Positions 26,116-37,400 of a stretch of DNA of 64,000 bases are shown one piece after another. Below the pieces are notes generated by a model. The model ran no database searches. It saw nothing but the letters and a program-made list of their open reading frames with translations, and was not told the DNA's origin. Within the stretch, counting starts at the first letter, position 1. Each line of letters starts with the position of its first letter. The DNA is from Paracoccus cavernae (GTDB lineage: Bacteria > Pseudomonadota > Alphaproteobacteria > Rhodobacterales > Rhodobacteraceae), in NCBI GenBank assembly GCA_030410095.1, contig JAUFRC010000001.1, forward strand, positions 1,810,501 to 1,874,500. The letters are read 5' to 3'. The translations under genes and the position numbers were made by a program.

Positions 26116-28047
26116 TCACATCCGCGAGTTGACCGCATCGACTGCAGCCTGATTGATCGTCACGCTTTGCTCCGCCAGCAATGCACGCGAGAAATATTCG
26201 TACATGTCCTGCTGCAAGGCATCGCTCAGGCGGCGTTCGACGCCGGTTTTGACCTGCGCGGCTTCCTCTGCCCCAAGATCCGCCGGATGGACGGCATCAA
26301 GGCTCACGAGGAAGACGCGGTTGCCGTCGGCCACGACCTCGGCATCGCCAACCTCGTTGAGCGCGAAAGCCGCCGCAACCAGAGCCGCCGGAGTGCCTTC
26401 GATGAAGCCGTCGCGGGCAAGGGCCGCAACCTCGTGCCATTCGCCTTGACTGACCGCCGCAGGCGCTTCCGTGACCTCGGCGCCCGTCGCGACATCCACC
26501 GCCGGCGCGGCCGGAGCGGCCTCTTCGGGCGGGGTCAAGGTTTCGGCCATGACGGCAAGGCGGCGCTCGGCACCAAGGGCCTGAAGCTGGCGCTTGGTTT
26601 CGCTGGCGACCCAATCATCGGCCACGCGGTCGCGGACCTCGGCGAAGGGGATCAGCGCGGGCGGAACGGTTTCGGTCAGCTGCAGCACGAAAATGCCGCC
26701 GTCGTCGAGATCGTGCAGCTCGAGGAAATCATCGACCTTGAGCGCCTGCGCATAGCTGCGGAAATCGGGATAGGCCGCGATGCTGCCGTGTTCGGGCTGG
26801 TCGGTCTCGCTCCATTCGATGCTGCCGAGCTGCATTTCGGTTTCCGAAGCAAGTTCGTCGAGCGTCGCGCCACCTGCGAGAAGATCATCGACCTGACCGC
26901 GAAGATCGTCGATCTGGCGGCGCGCACGATCCAGAGCGGCCTCGCCGCGCAGATCGGCTTTGGCCTGCTCGAAAGAGATGTCCTGCGGCTCGAGAATGGC
27001 GTTCATCGAGAACAAGGCCGAGCCGAGATCGACCGCGATCGGGCCGACAACGGCCGGCTGGTCGATGGCGAAAACCGCCTCGCCCGCAGTGCCGAGCTCG
27101 TCCTTGGTGACTTCGCCCAGATCGATATCATTGAGCGTCAGCCCGCGTTCGTTGACCAAAGCTTCAAAGGTGACTTCGCCGCGATCAAGACGCGCCTTGG
27201 CAGCTTCGGCATCGGCGGCATTCTGGAAGACCAGACGCTCGACCATGCGGCGCTCGGGCTTTTGAAACTCATCGATGCGCTGCTGATACAGGTCCCGAAG
27301 GGCCTGATCATCCAGCTGGACGCTGCCCTCGATCATGTCCGGCGTAAGCCAGGCATAGGAAATCTTGCGCTTTTCCGGTGCGGTGAAGCGGTCGGCATTG
27401 GCCTGATGCCAAGCCTCGAGCGTCGCTTCGTCCGGCACGGCGACCGGCGCGGAAAGATCGGCGGCAACCAGTTCCTGCCAGCGCAGGTCACGGGTCTCGA
27501 GCAGCCAGGAAGTCGAGAGATCGGTGAAAGCGGCCGGTGCCTTGACGCCCGAAACCACAGCGCGCTGCAAGATCATGCGCGCCTCGTCCATGCGCAGATC
27601 ATGTTCGAATTCGCGCACGGTCAGGCCCTCGCGGCGCAACACGTCGGCATAGACCGCCGGATCGAACTGCCCGCTGAGGTTTTTGAAGGCAGGCGCATCC
27701 TGCAGCTGTTTGGCGACGACATCATCGCCCACCGAAACCCCGAGACGGTTCGCCTTGTCCTCGAGCGAGGCGACCTGAACCTGACGCGACAGCACGACCT
27801 GCGGCAGGCCGATGGATTTGGCCTCTTCATTGGTCAGGTTGCGGCCGGTTTGCTGGGCAAAGCCCTGCATCTCGTTGCGCAGGCCGCGGGCGTAATCGCC
27901 ATCGGTGATCGCGACTTTGCCGACCTGACCGATCTCGGTCCCGCTGCTCGTAAAGCTGTCGACACCAAAGCCGACCAAGCCGAACATCAGCATCGCCATC
28001 AAGACCCAGACGACGAGGGACTTTCCTTTTTCCGGACCTTGCTCATT
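26116..28047 (-). CDS. Membrane-anchored periplasmic foldase (PpiD/SurA-N type), one frame break
   Basis: About 640 residues. The N-terminus is a signal anchor (SLVVWVLMAMLMFGLVGFGV) after MSKVRKKGK; a one-base break near 28022 separates the first ten codons from the rest. It continues with a SurA N-like domain (YARGLRNEMQGFAQQTG, GLTVREFEHDLRMDEA) and a PpiC-like region (KRKISYAWLTPDM). PpiD proteins assist outer-membrane protein folding at the inner membrane. Directly upstream of trpE, a linkage often seen in this order. Confidence 0.8.
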   Translation of the reverse strand, partial: NEQGPEKGKSLVVWVLMAMLMFGLVGFGVDSFTSSGTEIGQVGKVAITDGDYARGLRNEMQGFAQQTGRNLTNEEAKSIGLPQVVLSRQVQVASLEDKANRLGVSVGDDVVAKQLQDAPAFKNLSGQFDPAVYADVLRREGLTVREFEHDLRMDEARMILQRAVVSGVKAPAAFTDLSTSWLLETRDLRWQELVAADLSAPVAVPDEATLEAWHQANADRFTAPEKRKISYAWLTPDMIEGSVQLDDQALRDLYQQRIDEFQKPERRMVERLVFQNAADAEAAKARLDRGEVTFEALVNERGLTLNDIDLGEVTKDELGTAGEAVFAIDQPAVVGPIAVDLGSALFSMNAILEPQDISFEQAKADLRGEAALDRARRQIDDLRGQVDDLLAGGATLDELASETEMQLGSIEWSETDQPEHGSIAAYPDFRSYAQALKVDDFLELHDLDDGGIFVLQLTETVPPALIPFAEVRDRVADDWVASETKRQLQALGAERRLAVMAETLTPPEEAAPAAPAVDVATGAEVTEAPAAVSQGEWHEVAALARDGFIEGTPAALVAAAFALNEVGDAEVVADGNRVFLVSLDAVHPADLGAEEAAQVKTGVERRLSDALQQDMYEYFSRALLAEQSVTINQAAVDAVNSRM

Positions 28048-28119
28048 TTATGCTGCCTGTCTTTTTCATATCGCGCTGTGTTTTAGGGTGCCGTTTTAGG
28101 GGCCGGGCCAATCGCGGCA

Positions 28120-28144
28120 AGTGTCGCGACCCTTCCGCGACACT
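28120..28144. terminator. Possible terminator / inverted repeat after the aminotransferase gene
   Basis: AGTGTCGCG and CGCGACACT form a perfect 9-bp stem with loop ACCCTTC. It lies downstream of the aminotransferase stop (28179) and upstream of the PpiD-like start. No clear T-run, so the terminator call is tentative. Confidence 0.45.
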
Positions 28145-28178
28145 ATGGGACATGGCCGATGGCGGGGAAACGGCGGGC

Positions 28179-29354
28179 TCAGGGCCGGAAAGCAGCCAAA
28201 CGCTGCATCAATTCGTCGATTTTCGCCCCCGAGATATTGGCGAAGGCAATACGGACATGGCGCAACCCCGACGAATCGCCCTCGGGCATGAACATCGTGC
28301 CGGGCAAAAGCAGCACGCCCGCCTCGCTGACGAGACGCTTGGCCAGTTCGGGCGAGGGAAGATCCCAAGGATGCTCGGCCCAGGCGAAATAGGCGCCGCA
28401 GCCCTTGAGCTTCCAGCCGGGCAAAGCCTCCATCCCCGCGCGCATCGCATCGCGGCGGGCGATCACTTCGCGGCGCTCTCCGGCGAGCCAGTCCCCGAGA
28501 TGGGTCATCCCCCAAAGCCCGCCGATCTGGCCTAGCTGGCTGGTCGAAATCGCCAGCGTATCGAGCACTTTCTCGACCTCGATCATCCGCCTTTCGCTGG
28601 CCACCAGCGCGCCGACGCGATGACCGGTCAGCCGGTACGCCTTGGAGAAGGAATAGAGCTGGATCAGCACATCGCCCCAATCGGGATCGCTGAAAAGATC
28701 ATGCGGCGCGCCCTCGCGGCTGTCGAAATCGCGGTAGGTTTCGTCGACGACCAAAGCGAGGCGGCTGTTGCGGGCCAGCTCGTAAAAGGCGCGCAGGGTT
28801 TCTGCGGGATATTCCGCGCCGGACGGGTTGTTCGGCGTGACCAGAACAATCGCGCGCGTCCGTGCCGTAACCAGCCTTTCGGCATCAGCGGCATCGGGGA
28901 TCATACCCTCGCCGCAAAAGAGAGGCACGGCTTTGATCCCCTGCATATCCAGCCACATTTTATGGTTGAAATACCACGGCACCGGAATGATCACCTCGTC
29001 GCCCTGCCCCGCAACCGTGGCGATTGCCGCGCAAAACGCCTGGTTGCAGCCTTGCGTGATCGCGACATTGGCCGGTTCGAGCTTTGCGCCGTAAGCGGCA
29101 TTCCAGCGTTGGGCGACCGCCGCGCGCAGATCGCCATTACCGAGAACGGGGCCGTAAAGATGCGCCTCGGGGATATTGAGCGAGGCATCCGCAATCGCGC
29201 GACGCAACCCCTCTGGCGGGGGATCGAGCGGTGCGGCCTGGCTCACGTTGATCAGCGGCCGCTCGGCGGAAAAGCTGACCCCTTCCAGCCAGCGGCGCGC
29301 CTCCATGACCGGAGGGCGGAAGGTCGAGGCAACGGCAGGGTTGAGCGGATGCAT
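28179..29354 (-). CDS. Class I/II (PLP-dependent) aminotransferase
   Basis: Intact 391 residues from ATG 29354. Family motifs are LYGPVLGNGDLRAAVA, ITQGCNQAFCAAIA, VTPNNPSGAEYPAETL, VDETYRDF and the PLP-lysine region YSFSKAYRLTGHRVG; HVRIAFANIS ends the enzyme. Amino-acid substrate cannot be set from sequence alone. The start was chosen as the ATG in front of MHPLNPAVAST because residues upstream of it have no family character. Confidence 0.9.
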   Translation of the reverse strand: MHPLNPAVASTFRPPVMEARRWLEGVSFSAERPLINVSQAAPLDPPPEGLRRAIADASLNIPEAHLYGPVLGNGDLRAAVAQRWNAAYGAKLEPANVAITQGCNQAFCAAIATVAGQGDEVIIPVPWYFNHKMWLDMQGIKAVPLFCGEGMIPDAADAERLVTARTRAIVLVTPNNPSGAEYPAETLRAFYELARNSRLALVVDETYRDFDSREGAPHDLFSDPDWGDVLIQLYSFSKAYRLTGHRVGALVASERRMIEVEKVLDTLAISTSQLGQIGGLWGMTHLGDWLAGERREVIARRDAMRAGMEALPGWKLKGCGAYFAWAEHPWDLPSPELAKRLVSEAGVLLLPGTMFMPEGDSSGLRHVRIAFANISGAKIDELMQRLAAFRP

Positions 29355-29454
29355 GGCGGGCCTGATCGTGAGAGGACATTGGATCGCATGCCGCAGCATG
29401 CGCTGGCGACACTTGAGGCGTTCGCGAGGCGGCATTCAAGCACAAAGACGCCCG

Positions 29455-30417
29455 AGACCGCCTCATTTTGTCGGGTAATCGGGCCGGACCATCGCAGGCC
29501 CGCAGGCTCAGCGCTCGGGCGAAAGACCCAAGCCCCCAGATCCGGCGGCAGGCTCAGATCGAGCGGATCCATCCGGATCACCCCCACGGCAACCGATGCG
29601 GCAGCTTCTGGCGCAACCACGCCTGCATCCGCGGGCCGGCCGGCAGGGGGCTGTTCCGCCTGAAGCGCGGCCAGATCGTCAAGGCGCGGGCTTTCCTCGG
29701 CCCCGCCCTCCTGCGCGATCAAAGCGGGCGGCTGCGGGACAAAAGCACGCGCAGGCGAGCGGTCATCCCCGGCGCCGATTGCGGGCGCATCATCATTGGC
29801 CGCGCCAGTTTGGCCCGGGCTGCCCGCGTCACGGGCACTCGCCGCATTCCGCGCAGGCTCGTCAGGACGCGAGGACGTTGCACCATCGCGGCTCTCGGTC
29901 GAAACCTGTTCGGGCCGGCGGTCCAGTGCGGGGGTCTGCACCCGTCCCGGAGGCTCGATCGGGATCGGAGCTTCGCGCGCGGGGCTCGGCAAAAGGTCGG
30001 AGGGTTCGCTCACAGGTGCCATGGCAACCGGCGCAACCGGAGCCTCGACGCCGGTTTGCGGACGCCCCGCCGTGATCCGCGCGGGGCCGAGGCGGCAGCG
30101 TCGGGCGTGGTCATGACTTTCGAGCCTCGCCCTGACGGGCGTTTTCGGGGCGGGTCAAGGGCGCGGGTGCAACCGGCTGGACGTCGTCGCCGCGTGCGAA
30201 TTCCGATCCGACAGGCAGGCTGATCGCCTCGGCGTCGGGACCGGTGCTGCCCGCGCGATCGCCGCTTTGCGTCGCGACACCGGAGACGGCGGTTCTGCCC
30301 GCAGCATCCCCGCATCCGTCGCCTTTTGCGGCAGCGGCACAACAAGCGACAATGCCGCAACCGCAGCAACACAGAGGATCGCCCCCGAAACAGACCTTTC
30401 GCGAAGCCCCGAGCCAT
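29455..30417 (-). pseudogene. Pro/Ala-rich envelope protein, N-terminus of a divergent polysaccharide deacetylase type, catalytic domain not seen
   Basis: From ATG 30417 the N-terminus MARGFAKGLFRG then ILCVAAVAALSLVVPL forms a signal anchor, followed by a long Pro/Ala/Gly-rich region with GSEFARGDDVQPVAPAP and TTPDAAASAP. This resembles the YibQ-type divergent polysaccharide deacetylase N-terminus in Rhodobacterales. At least three frame breaks occur. The expected C-terminal catalytic domain is missing: the reading ends close to the aminotransferase start. Family is inferred from the N-terminus only, and the 3' boundary is approximate. Confidence 0.4.
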
Positions 30418-30535
30418 TCGTCTCTGCCTGTATCCGTCCCTGTTTTTCTTGCCCCGCGGGTTGACCCCACGCGTGCCTTTGGCACATCTATAGCCGCAGA
30501 ATTGACGGGGTTCACCCCCAAAGCAAGGCGCGACC

Positions 30536-31125
30536 ATGATCCTGCTCATCGACAATTACGACAGCTTCACCTGGAACCTCGTTCATTATCTGGGCGAAGC
30601 GGGGGCCGAAGTCGTCGTGCGGCGCAATGACGCTCTGACCGTCGACGAGGCCCTTTCGATGGGCGCGGCCGGCATCCTGATCTCGCCCGGGCCGCGTGCG
30701 CCCGCGCAGGCCGGCATCATCGTGCCCCTGATCAAGGCCGCCGCCGAACGCGCAATCCCGCTCTTTGGCGTCTGCCTCGGCCATCAGGCCATCGGCGAGG
30801 CTTTCGGCGGAAAAGTCGTGCGCGCCTCGCGCGTGGTTCACGGCAAGACCGACGACATCTCGCATGACGGGACCGGCGTTTTCTCGGATCTGCCGACGCC
30901 CCTCAAGGCCACGCGCTACCATTCGCTCACCGTCGAGCCCGAGAGCCTGCCCGACGCGCTGCGCGTCACCGCCACCAGCCCCGACGGCACGATCATGGGG
31001 CTGATGCACCGCAGCCTGCCGATCGAGGGCGTCCAGTTCCACCCCGAGTCGATCGCCTCGGAACACGGCCACCAGATGATTGCGAACTTCCTGCGCCGGA
31101 CCACGAACCGCAGCGGAGACGCAGC

Positions 31126-31129
<4 letters not shown>
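30536..31129 (+). CDS. trpG: Anthranilate synthase component II (glutamine amidotransferase)
   Basis: Intact 197 residues. Class I glutamine amidotransferase motifs: [27 protein letters not shown], nucleophile [16 protein letters not shown], and [13 protein letters not shown] with catalytic His-Glu. It supplies ammonia from glutamine to TrpE. It starts the plus-strand trp operon and its stop overlaps trpD (ATGA). Confidence 0.95.
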
Positions 31130-32148
<1,019 letters not shown>

Positions 32149-32152
<4 letters not shown>

Positions 32153-32806
32153 TCCTTCCTGCGGCATGGTCCTCTCTGCCTTTCTTCACCGAAAGCTGGG
32201 CGGAGATCCGTAGCCGTCTCGAAGGCGGCAACTGGCTTCCCGGTCCCGAGCGCGTCTTTGCCGCGCTCGCGCTGACCCCGCCCGAAAAGGTGCGGGTCGT
32301 CCTTTGGGCCAAGACCCCTATCCGACCCCCGGCCATGCCAATGGCCTGGCCTTTTCGGTCACACCCGGGACGCCCCTGCCGCGGTCGCTGAACAATATCT
32401 ACAAGGAGATGTCCTCGGATATCGGCGCGACACCGGCCAATGGCGATCTGGGCCATTGGGCACGTCAGGGCGTCCTTTTGCTCAACACCGCGCTTAGCGT
32501 TCCACCCGGCGCGGCGGGAGGCCATGCGAAATGGGGCTGGGACCGGCTCGCCCGAGAGGCAGTCACCCATGCCCAATCGCTGCGACCGCTTGCTTTCATC
32601 CTCTGGGGCGGGCATGCCCAGAAAGCGCTGGCGGATCTGCCGCGCGATTGCGATCATGTCATTGCAAGCGCGCATCCTTCACCTTTGTCGGCGCGCAAAG
32701 GTTTCTTTGGCTCACACCCCTTCAGCCGCGTCAACGACTGGCTGGCCGCGCAGGGCGAGCCCGTTATCGACTGGGCCGGACTTTCCCCGAACCTCCTCAA
32801 GGCTAG
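32149..32806 (+). CDS. ung: Uracil-DNA glycosylase, frame break
   Basis: Family 1 UDG blocks: [24 protein letters not shown], the water-activating loop [48 protein letters not shown] and [13 protein letters not shown] (Leu intercalation loop region). The break near 32311 loses one G so that VVLWG and QDPYP fall in two frames. The 3' end is unclear; a second break near 32785 would give a stop at 32804-32806, just before trpC. Sits inside the trp operon. Confidence 0.85.
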
Positions 32807-32815
32807 AAACAGACC

Positions 32816-33605
32816 ATGGATATCCTCGACCGCATCAAAGCCTATAAGATTGAAGAAATCGCTAAGGCCAAAGCCGAACGCCCGCTGAGCGGTGTCGAAG
32901 CCGAGGCCCGCGCCGCATCCGCGGTCCGCGATTTCGCGGGCGCGCTGAGCGCCAAGGCCGCGACCGGCCACGCCCTGATCGCCGAGATCAAAAGGCGAGC
33001 CCGTCGAAGGGCCTCATCCGCCCCGATTTCGACCCGCCGGCGCTGGCACAGGCCTATGAGGCGGGCGGAGCGGCCTGCCTGTCGATCCTGACCGACGCCC
33101 CGAGTTTTCAGGGCGCGCCGGAATTTCTGGTCAATGCCCGCGCGGCCTGCAACCTGCCGGTTTTGCGCAAGGATTTCCTTTACGACACCTATCAGGTCGC
33201 CGAAGCCCGCGCCTGGGGTGCCGATTGCATCCTGATCATCATGGCCTCGGTCGACGACAGCCTCGCCGCCGAACTCGAGGATGCCGCTTTCCATTGGGGG
33301 ATGGACGCGCTGATCGAGGTCCACAACCGTGAAGAGCTGGACCGTGCGTTGGCACTGAAATCGTCGCTGGTGGGGGTGAACAACCGCAACCTCAAGACTT
33401 TCGAAGTCTCGATCGAGACCACGCTGGATCTGGCACCGCATATCCCGCAAGACCGTGATATCGTTTGCGAAAGCGGGCTTTTCACGCCCGCCGATCTCGA
33501 CCGTATGGCCGAGGCCGGAATCGAGCGATTCTGATCGGCGAAAGCCTGATGCGTCAAGCCGATGTCGCCGCCGCCACGCGCGAAATTCTGGGACTGGCCG
33601 CATGA
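32816..33605 (+). CDS. trpC: Indole-3-glycerol-phosphate synthase, two frame breaks
   Basis: [19 protein letters not shown], then (after a break near 32993 in AAAA) [75 protein letters not shown] and [11 protein letters not shown] break near 33526 precedes the end, LIGESLMRQ. It closes the indole ring from CdRP. It overlaps the next gene start. Confidence 0.92.
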
Positions 33606-34071
33606 GCCTGACGCATTTCGACGAGCGCGGGCAGGCCCATATGGTCGATGTCTCGGGCAAGGTGGAAACCGCACGCACCGCGATTGCCGAAGGGCTGGTC
33701 GTCATGGCGCCCGAAACGCTGGCGCTTGCCCAAGGCGGCGCGGCCAAGGGTGATGTGATCGGCGTCGCCCGTCTGGCGGGGATCATGGGGGCCAAGCGCA
33801 CCTCGGATCTGATCCCGCTGTGCCATCCGCTGCCGATTTCCAAGGTCGCGATCGAATTCGAGCCCGATCCCGCCCTGCCCGGCATCCGTGTCACGGCGAC
33901 CGTTTCGACCACCGGCCGCACCGGCGTCGAGATGGAGGCGCTGACCGCCGTCTCGACCGCCTGCCTGACCATCTACGACATGCTCAAGGCCGCCCAGAAG
34001 GACATGCGGATCGAAGGGATCCGGCTTCTGTCCAAAACCGGCGGAAAATCAGGGATTTCAAAGCAGAATGA
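33602..34071 (+). CDS. moaC: Cyclic pyranopterin monophosphate synthase
   Basis: About 157 residues: [53 protein letters not shown] and [24 protein letters not shown] one-base break near 34053 lies just before the final SGDFKAE stop. Second step of molybdenum cofactor synthesis, with moeA overlapping directly downstream (ATGA). Confidence 0.93.
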
Positions 34072-35243
34072 TCACCGTCGAGGAAGCCACCGCATTGGTT
34101 CTGGGTCTGGCGCAGCCTCCGGTTGCCGAGGAAATCGCCCTTCGGGACGCCCTTGGCCGCGTCATGATCGCGCCCGCGCTGGCCCGCCTCACCCAACCCC
34201 TTTCGATAGCGCCGCAATGGACGGCTATGCGCTGCGCGACGCCGATCTGCCCGGTCCGCTGCGCGTGATCGGGAATCCTCGGCCGGTCATCCTTGGGAAG
34301 GAGCCCCGCGCCAAGGAACCGCGATCCGCATCTTCACCGGAGCGCCGGTGCCCGCAGGCTATGACCGCGTCGTCATGCAGGAGATCGTGACGCGCGACGG
34401 TAACGAAATCACCGTCGGCGCGGTGAACGAGAACCTCAATATCCGCGCGCGCGGCAATGATTTCGCCGAAGGCTTCGCCTTTCAGCCCGCCCGCCCCTTG
34501 GCGCCCTCGGACCTCTCGTTGCTCGCGGCGATGAATGTCGCGCGGATCACCGTCGCCCGTCGTCCGGTTGTTGCCGTCATGGCAGGCGGCGACGAGCTGG
34601 TGCGTCCGGGCGAGGTCCCCGGCCCCGGCCAGATCATCTGCTCGAACGATCTCGCCATTGCAGCCATCGCCCGCGAGGCCGGTGCCGAGGCCCGCATCCT
34701 GCCGATCGCCCGCGATACCGAAGACAGCCTGCGCGAGGGCTTCGCCGCCGCGCGCGACGCCGATCTGATCGTGACGATCGGCGGTGCCTCGGTCGGCGAT
34801 CACGACCTTGTCGGGAAGGTCGCCTCCGACCTCGGAATGGAGCGCGCCTTCTACAAGATCGCGATGCGCCCCGGAAAGCCGTTGATGGCGGGCCGGATCG
34901 GCAATGCCGCAATGCTCGGCCTGCCCGGAAATCCGGTGTCCTCCATCGTTTGCGCCATGCTGTTCCTCAAGCCGCTGGTCGCGAAGATGCAGGGGCTAAG
35001 CCTTGCCCATCCCTATCAAAGCGCCAAGCTGACCGCCCCCTCCCGCCCGAGGGCGACCGCATGCATTACCTGCGCGCCAAGCTGTCCCTTGACGGCGACG
35101 AGCTGGGTATTGCCGCTTTCGACGATCAGGATTCCGCGCGGCTCGGCATTCTGTCGCAGGCCGATGCCTTGCTGGTCCGTCCCGCTTTCGACCCCGCCCG
35201 AGCGGTCGGCGAGACGGTGCGTTATTTGCCTCTGCGCGCGTAA
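34068..35243 (+). CDS. moeA: Molybdopterin molybdenumtransferase, three frame breaks
   Basis: [60 protein letters not shown] and the MoeA core [56 protein letters not shown] and LPGNPVSS. Frame breaks near 34197, 34305 and 35042 (run of C). Inserts molybdenum into the pterin cofactor. Confidence 0.92.
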
Positions 35244-35345
35244 AACCCGACAAAAGCGCCCTTTTCGCGAACATAAAGCGTCCGAGTTAACCTTTTGTTC
35301 AACTGAATCGGCTCATCTCGTTGACGTGATGAGCAGGTGAAGTTA

Positions 35346-35360
35346 GAACATAAGCTGAAC
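35346..35360. promoter_or_regulatory. LexA-binding SOS box (GAAC-N7-GAAC)
   Basis: GAAC ATAAGCT GAAC lies 32 bases before the lexA ATG. The alphaproteobacterial SOS operator is the direct repeat GTTC-N7-GTTC or its complement, so this matches exactly and predicts LexA autoregulation. Confidence 0.85.
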
Positions 35361-35391
35361 ATATTGCGGCCGTGTCGATCGGGGAACATTC

Positions 35392-36093
35392 ATGCTGACC
35401 AAGAAACAGATCCAGTTGCTCGAATTCATTCAGGCGCGGCTTGCACGTGACGGGGTGCCGCCCTCTTTCGACGAAATGAAGCTGGCCCTGGATCTGCGGT
35501 CGAAATCGGGGATCCACCGTCTGGTTACCGCTTTGGAAGAGCGCGGCTTCATCCGCCGCCTGCCCCACCGCGCCCGTGCCTTGGAAATCCTGCGCCTGCC
35601 CGATGCCCTGAACAAAGGCTCCGATTTCAAACCCCGCGCGATCGAAGGCGGCAAGGCCGCGCCCCATCCCGCCGCACCACGCGATGCGATCCCGCTGGTC
35701 GAATCCTCTGCGATCGAATTGCCGGTCATGGGCCGCATAGCAGCCGGTGTCCCGATCGAGGCGATCTCGGAAATCTCGCATCACATCGCGGTTCCGGGCA
35801 GCATGCTCTCGAGCCGCGACCACCATTACGCGCTCGAGGTGCGCGGGGATCTGATGATCGAAGCGGGGATCAACGATGGCGATGTCGTCGTGATCCGCGA
35901 ACAGAATTCGGCCGACAACGGCGATATCGTCGTGGCCTTGATCGAAGGTCACGAAGCGACCCTCAAGCGCTATCGCCGCAAGAACGGCCTCATCGCGCTC
36001 GAGGCGGCCAATCAGGCCTATGAAACGCGGCTTCTGCCAGAACATATGGTCAAGGTCCAAGGCCGCCTCGTCGGGCTGATCCGCAGCTACTAA
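35392..36093 (+). CDS. lexA: LexA repressor
   Basis: Intact 233 residues. N-terminal winged helix ([42 protein letters not shown]), the Ala-Gly cleavage site region [11 protein letters not shown], then the S24-like protease domain. The expected LEVRGDSM reads LEVRGDLM, so the catalytic Ser is Leu as given; the Lys in ATLKRYRR is present. It represses SOS genes, and its own promoter carries an SOS box. Confidence 0.93.
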   Translation: MLTKKQIQLLEFIQARLARDGVPPSFDEMKLALDLRSKSGIHRLVTALEERGFIRRLPHRARALEILRLPDALNKGSDFKPRAIEGGKAAPHPAAPRDAIPLVESSAIELPVMGRIAAGVPIEAISEISHHIAVPGSMLSSRDHHYALEVRGDLMIEAGINDGDVVVIREQNSADNGDIVVALIEGHEATLKRYRRKNGLIALEAANQAYETRLLPEHMVKVQGRLVGLIRSY

Positions 36094-36246
36094 GCCTTGG
36101 CAGCACGTGCATCCGGCCTTCCGCCGCCGGTTGTACGCGATTGCGCGGCAATCATCACTTCGGCGAAAACAACCGGCCCGCAGCGTTGCGGCTCAAGGGC
36201 GGCTGCTGTAATCATACGGGGAAAAGCGACAGGCAAAGGACATCTC

Positions 36247-37391
36247 ATGCGCGCCCTCCTCCTGGCTTCTGCGCCCTGATCTCTCTGACCGCTCCGGCCA
36301 CGGCCTTCGACACCAATGCCCGTGCGGCTTGGGTCTATGACGTCGAAACCGGAACCGTTCTGATGGAAAAGAACGCGAACGAGGCATTGCCTCCGGCGTC
36401 GATGTCCAAGCTGATGACGATCTACATGCTGTTCGAGGCACTGGAAGAGGGTCGTGTCCAGATGGACACCCGCCTTCCGGTCTCGACCAAGGCCCGCCAG
36501 ATGCAGGGCTCGACGATGTTTCTCAACGAGAATGATCGCCCGACCGTCGAGGAGCTCATCAAGGGCATGATCGTTCTTTCGGGCAATGACGCCTGTGTCG
36601 TCGTCGCCGAAGGCCTTGCCGGAACCGAAGAAGCCTTCGCCCGCCAGATGACCGAGCGCGCCAAGGCCATCGGCCTGACCCATTCCCATTTCGTGAACGC
36701 TTCGGGCTGGCCCGCTCCCGGCCATGAAATGTCCGCCCACGACCTTGGCGTTCTGGCGCAGCACCTGATCACCGACTTTCCAGAATATTACAAATTCTTC
36801 GCGCTCGAAGAATTCCCCTACGACAACCGCGCGCCCGCGAACCGCAACAACCGCAACCCGCTGCTGCGTCTCGGGATCGGGGCGGACGGCCTGAAAACCG
36901 GCCATACCGAAGAGGCCGGTTTCGGCCTCGTCGGATCGGCAGCGCAAGGCGGCCGCCGCGTGATCTTTGTCGTCTCCGGCCTGCCCGACGACCGCTCGCG
37001 CGCCGAGGAATCCGAGCGGATCGTGAACTGGGCCTTCCGCCAATTCACCATGCGTACCGTCGTTCCCAAAGGCGACATCGTCGCCGAAGCGCCGGTCTGG
37101 CTCGGCAACCGCAGCAAGGTCGGCCTGACCACCGTCGACGGCGTGAAGGTTCTGATCCCGGCCGGGGCACAATCGGGCATGACCGCCGAGGCAGTGTTCA
37201 ACGGTCCGATCGAAGCACCGATCAAAGCCGGCACGCGGGTTGGCGATCTCGTCATCAACATCCCCGGCACCGGCGAATCGCGCATGCCGCTGATCACCGC
37301 CACCGATATCGAAACCGCGGGCATTTTCGGGCGCCTGCAAAGCGCTGCCGTGCGGATCGGCCGCAAGGCAATCGACGCGGCCGGCGGCTGA
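36247..37391 (+). CDS. D-alanyl-D-alanine carboxypeptidase (serine-type, DacA/DacC family), one frame break
   Basis: Signal peptide, then TNARAAWVYDVETGTVL, active-site SMSK in PPASMSKLMTIYM, SGN in VLSGNDACVV and KTG in LKTGHTEEAGFG, the three motifs of penicillin-binding carboxypeptidases. The C-terminal domain (GAQSGMTAEAVFNG) follows. A break near 36265 disturbs the leader only. It trims the terminal D-Ala of peptidoglycan stem peptides. Confidence 0.9.
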
Positions 37392-37400
37392 TCGCCAGCG

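Noticed and set aside
26167..28086. Long open frame (639 codons) on the plus strand opposite the PpiD-like gene
   Set aside because: It mirrors the minus-strand gene in GC-rich codon context, has no recognisable domain and lacks a ribosome site; the minus-strand frame shows clear foldase homology.
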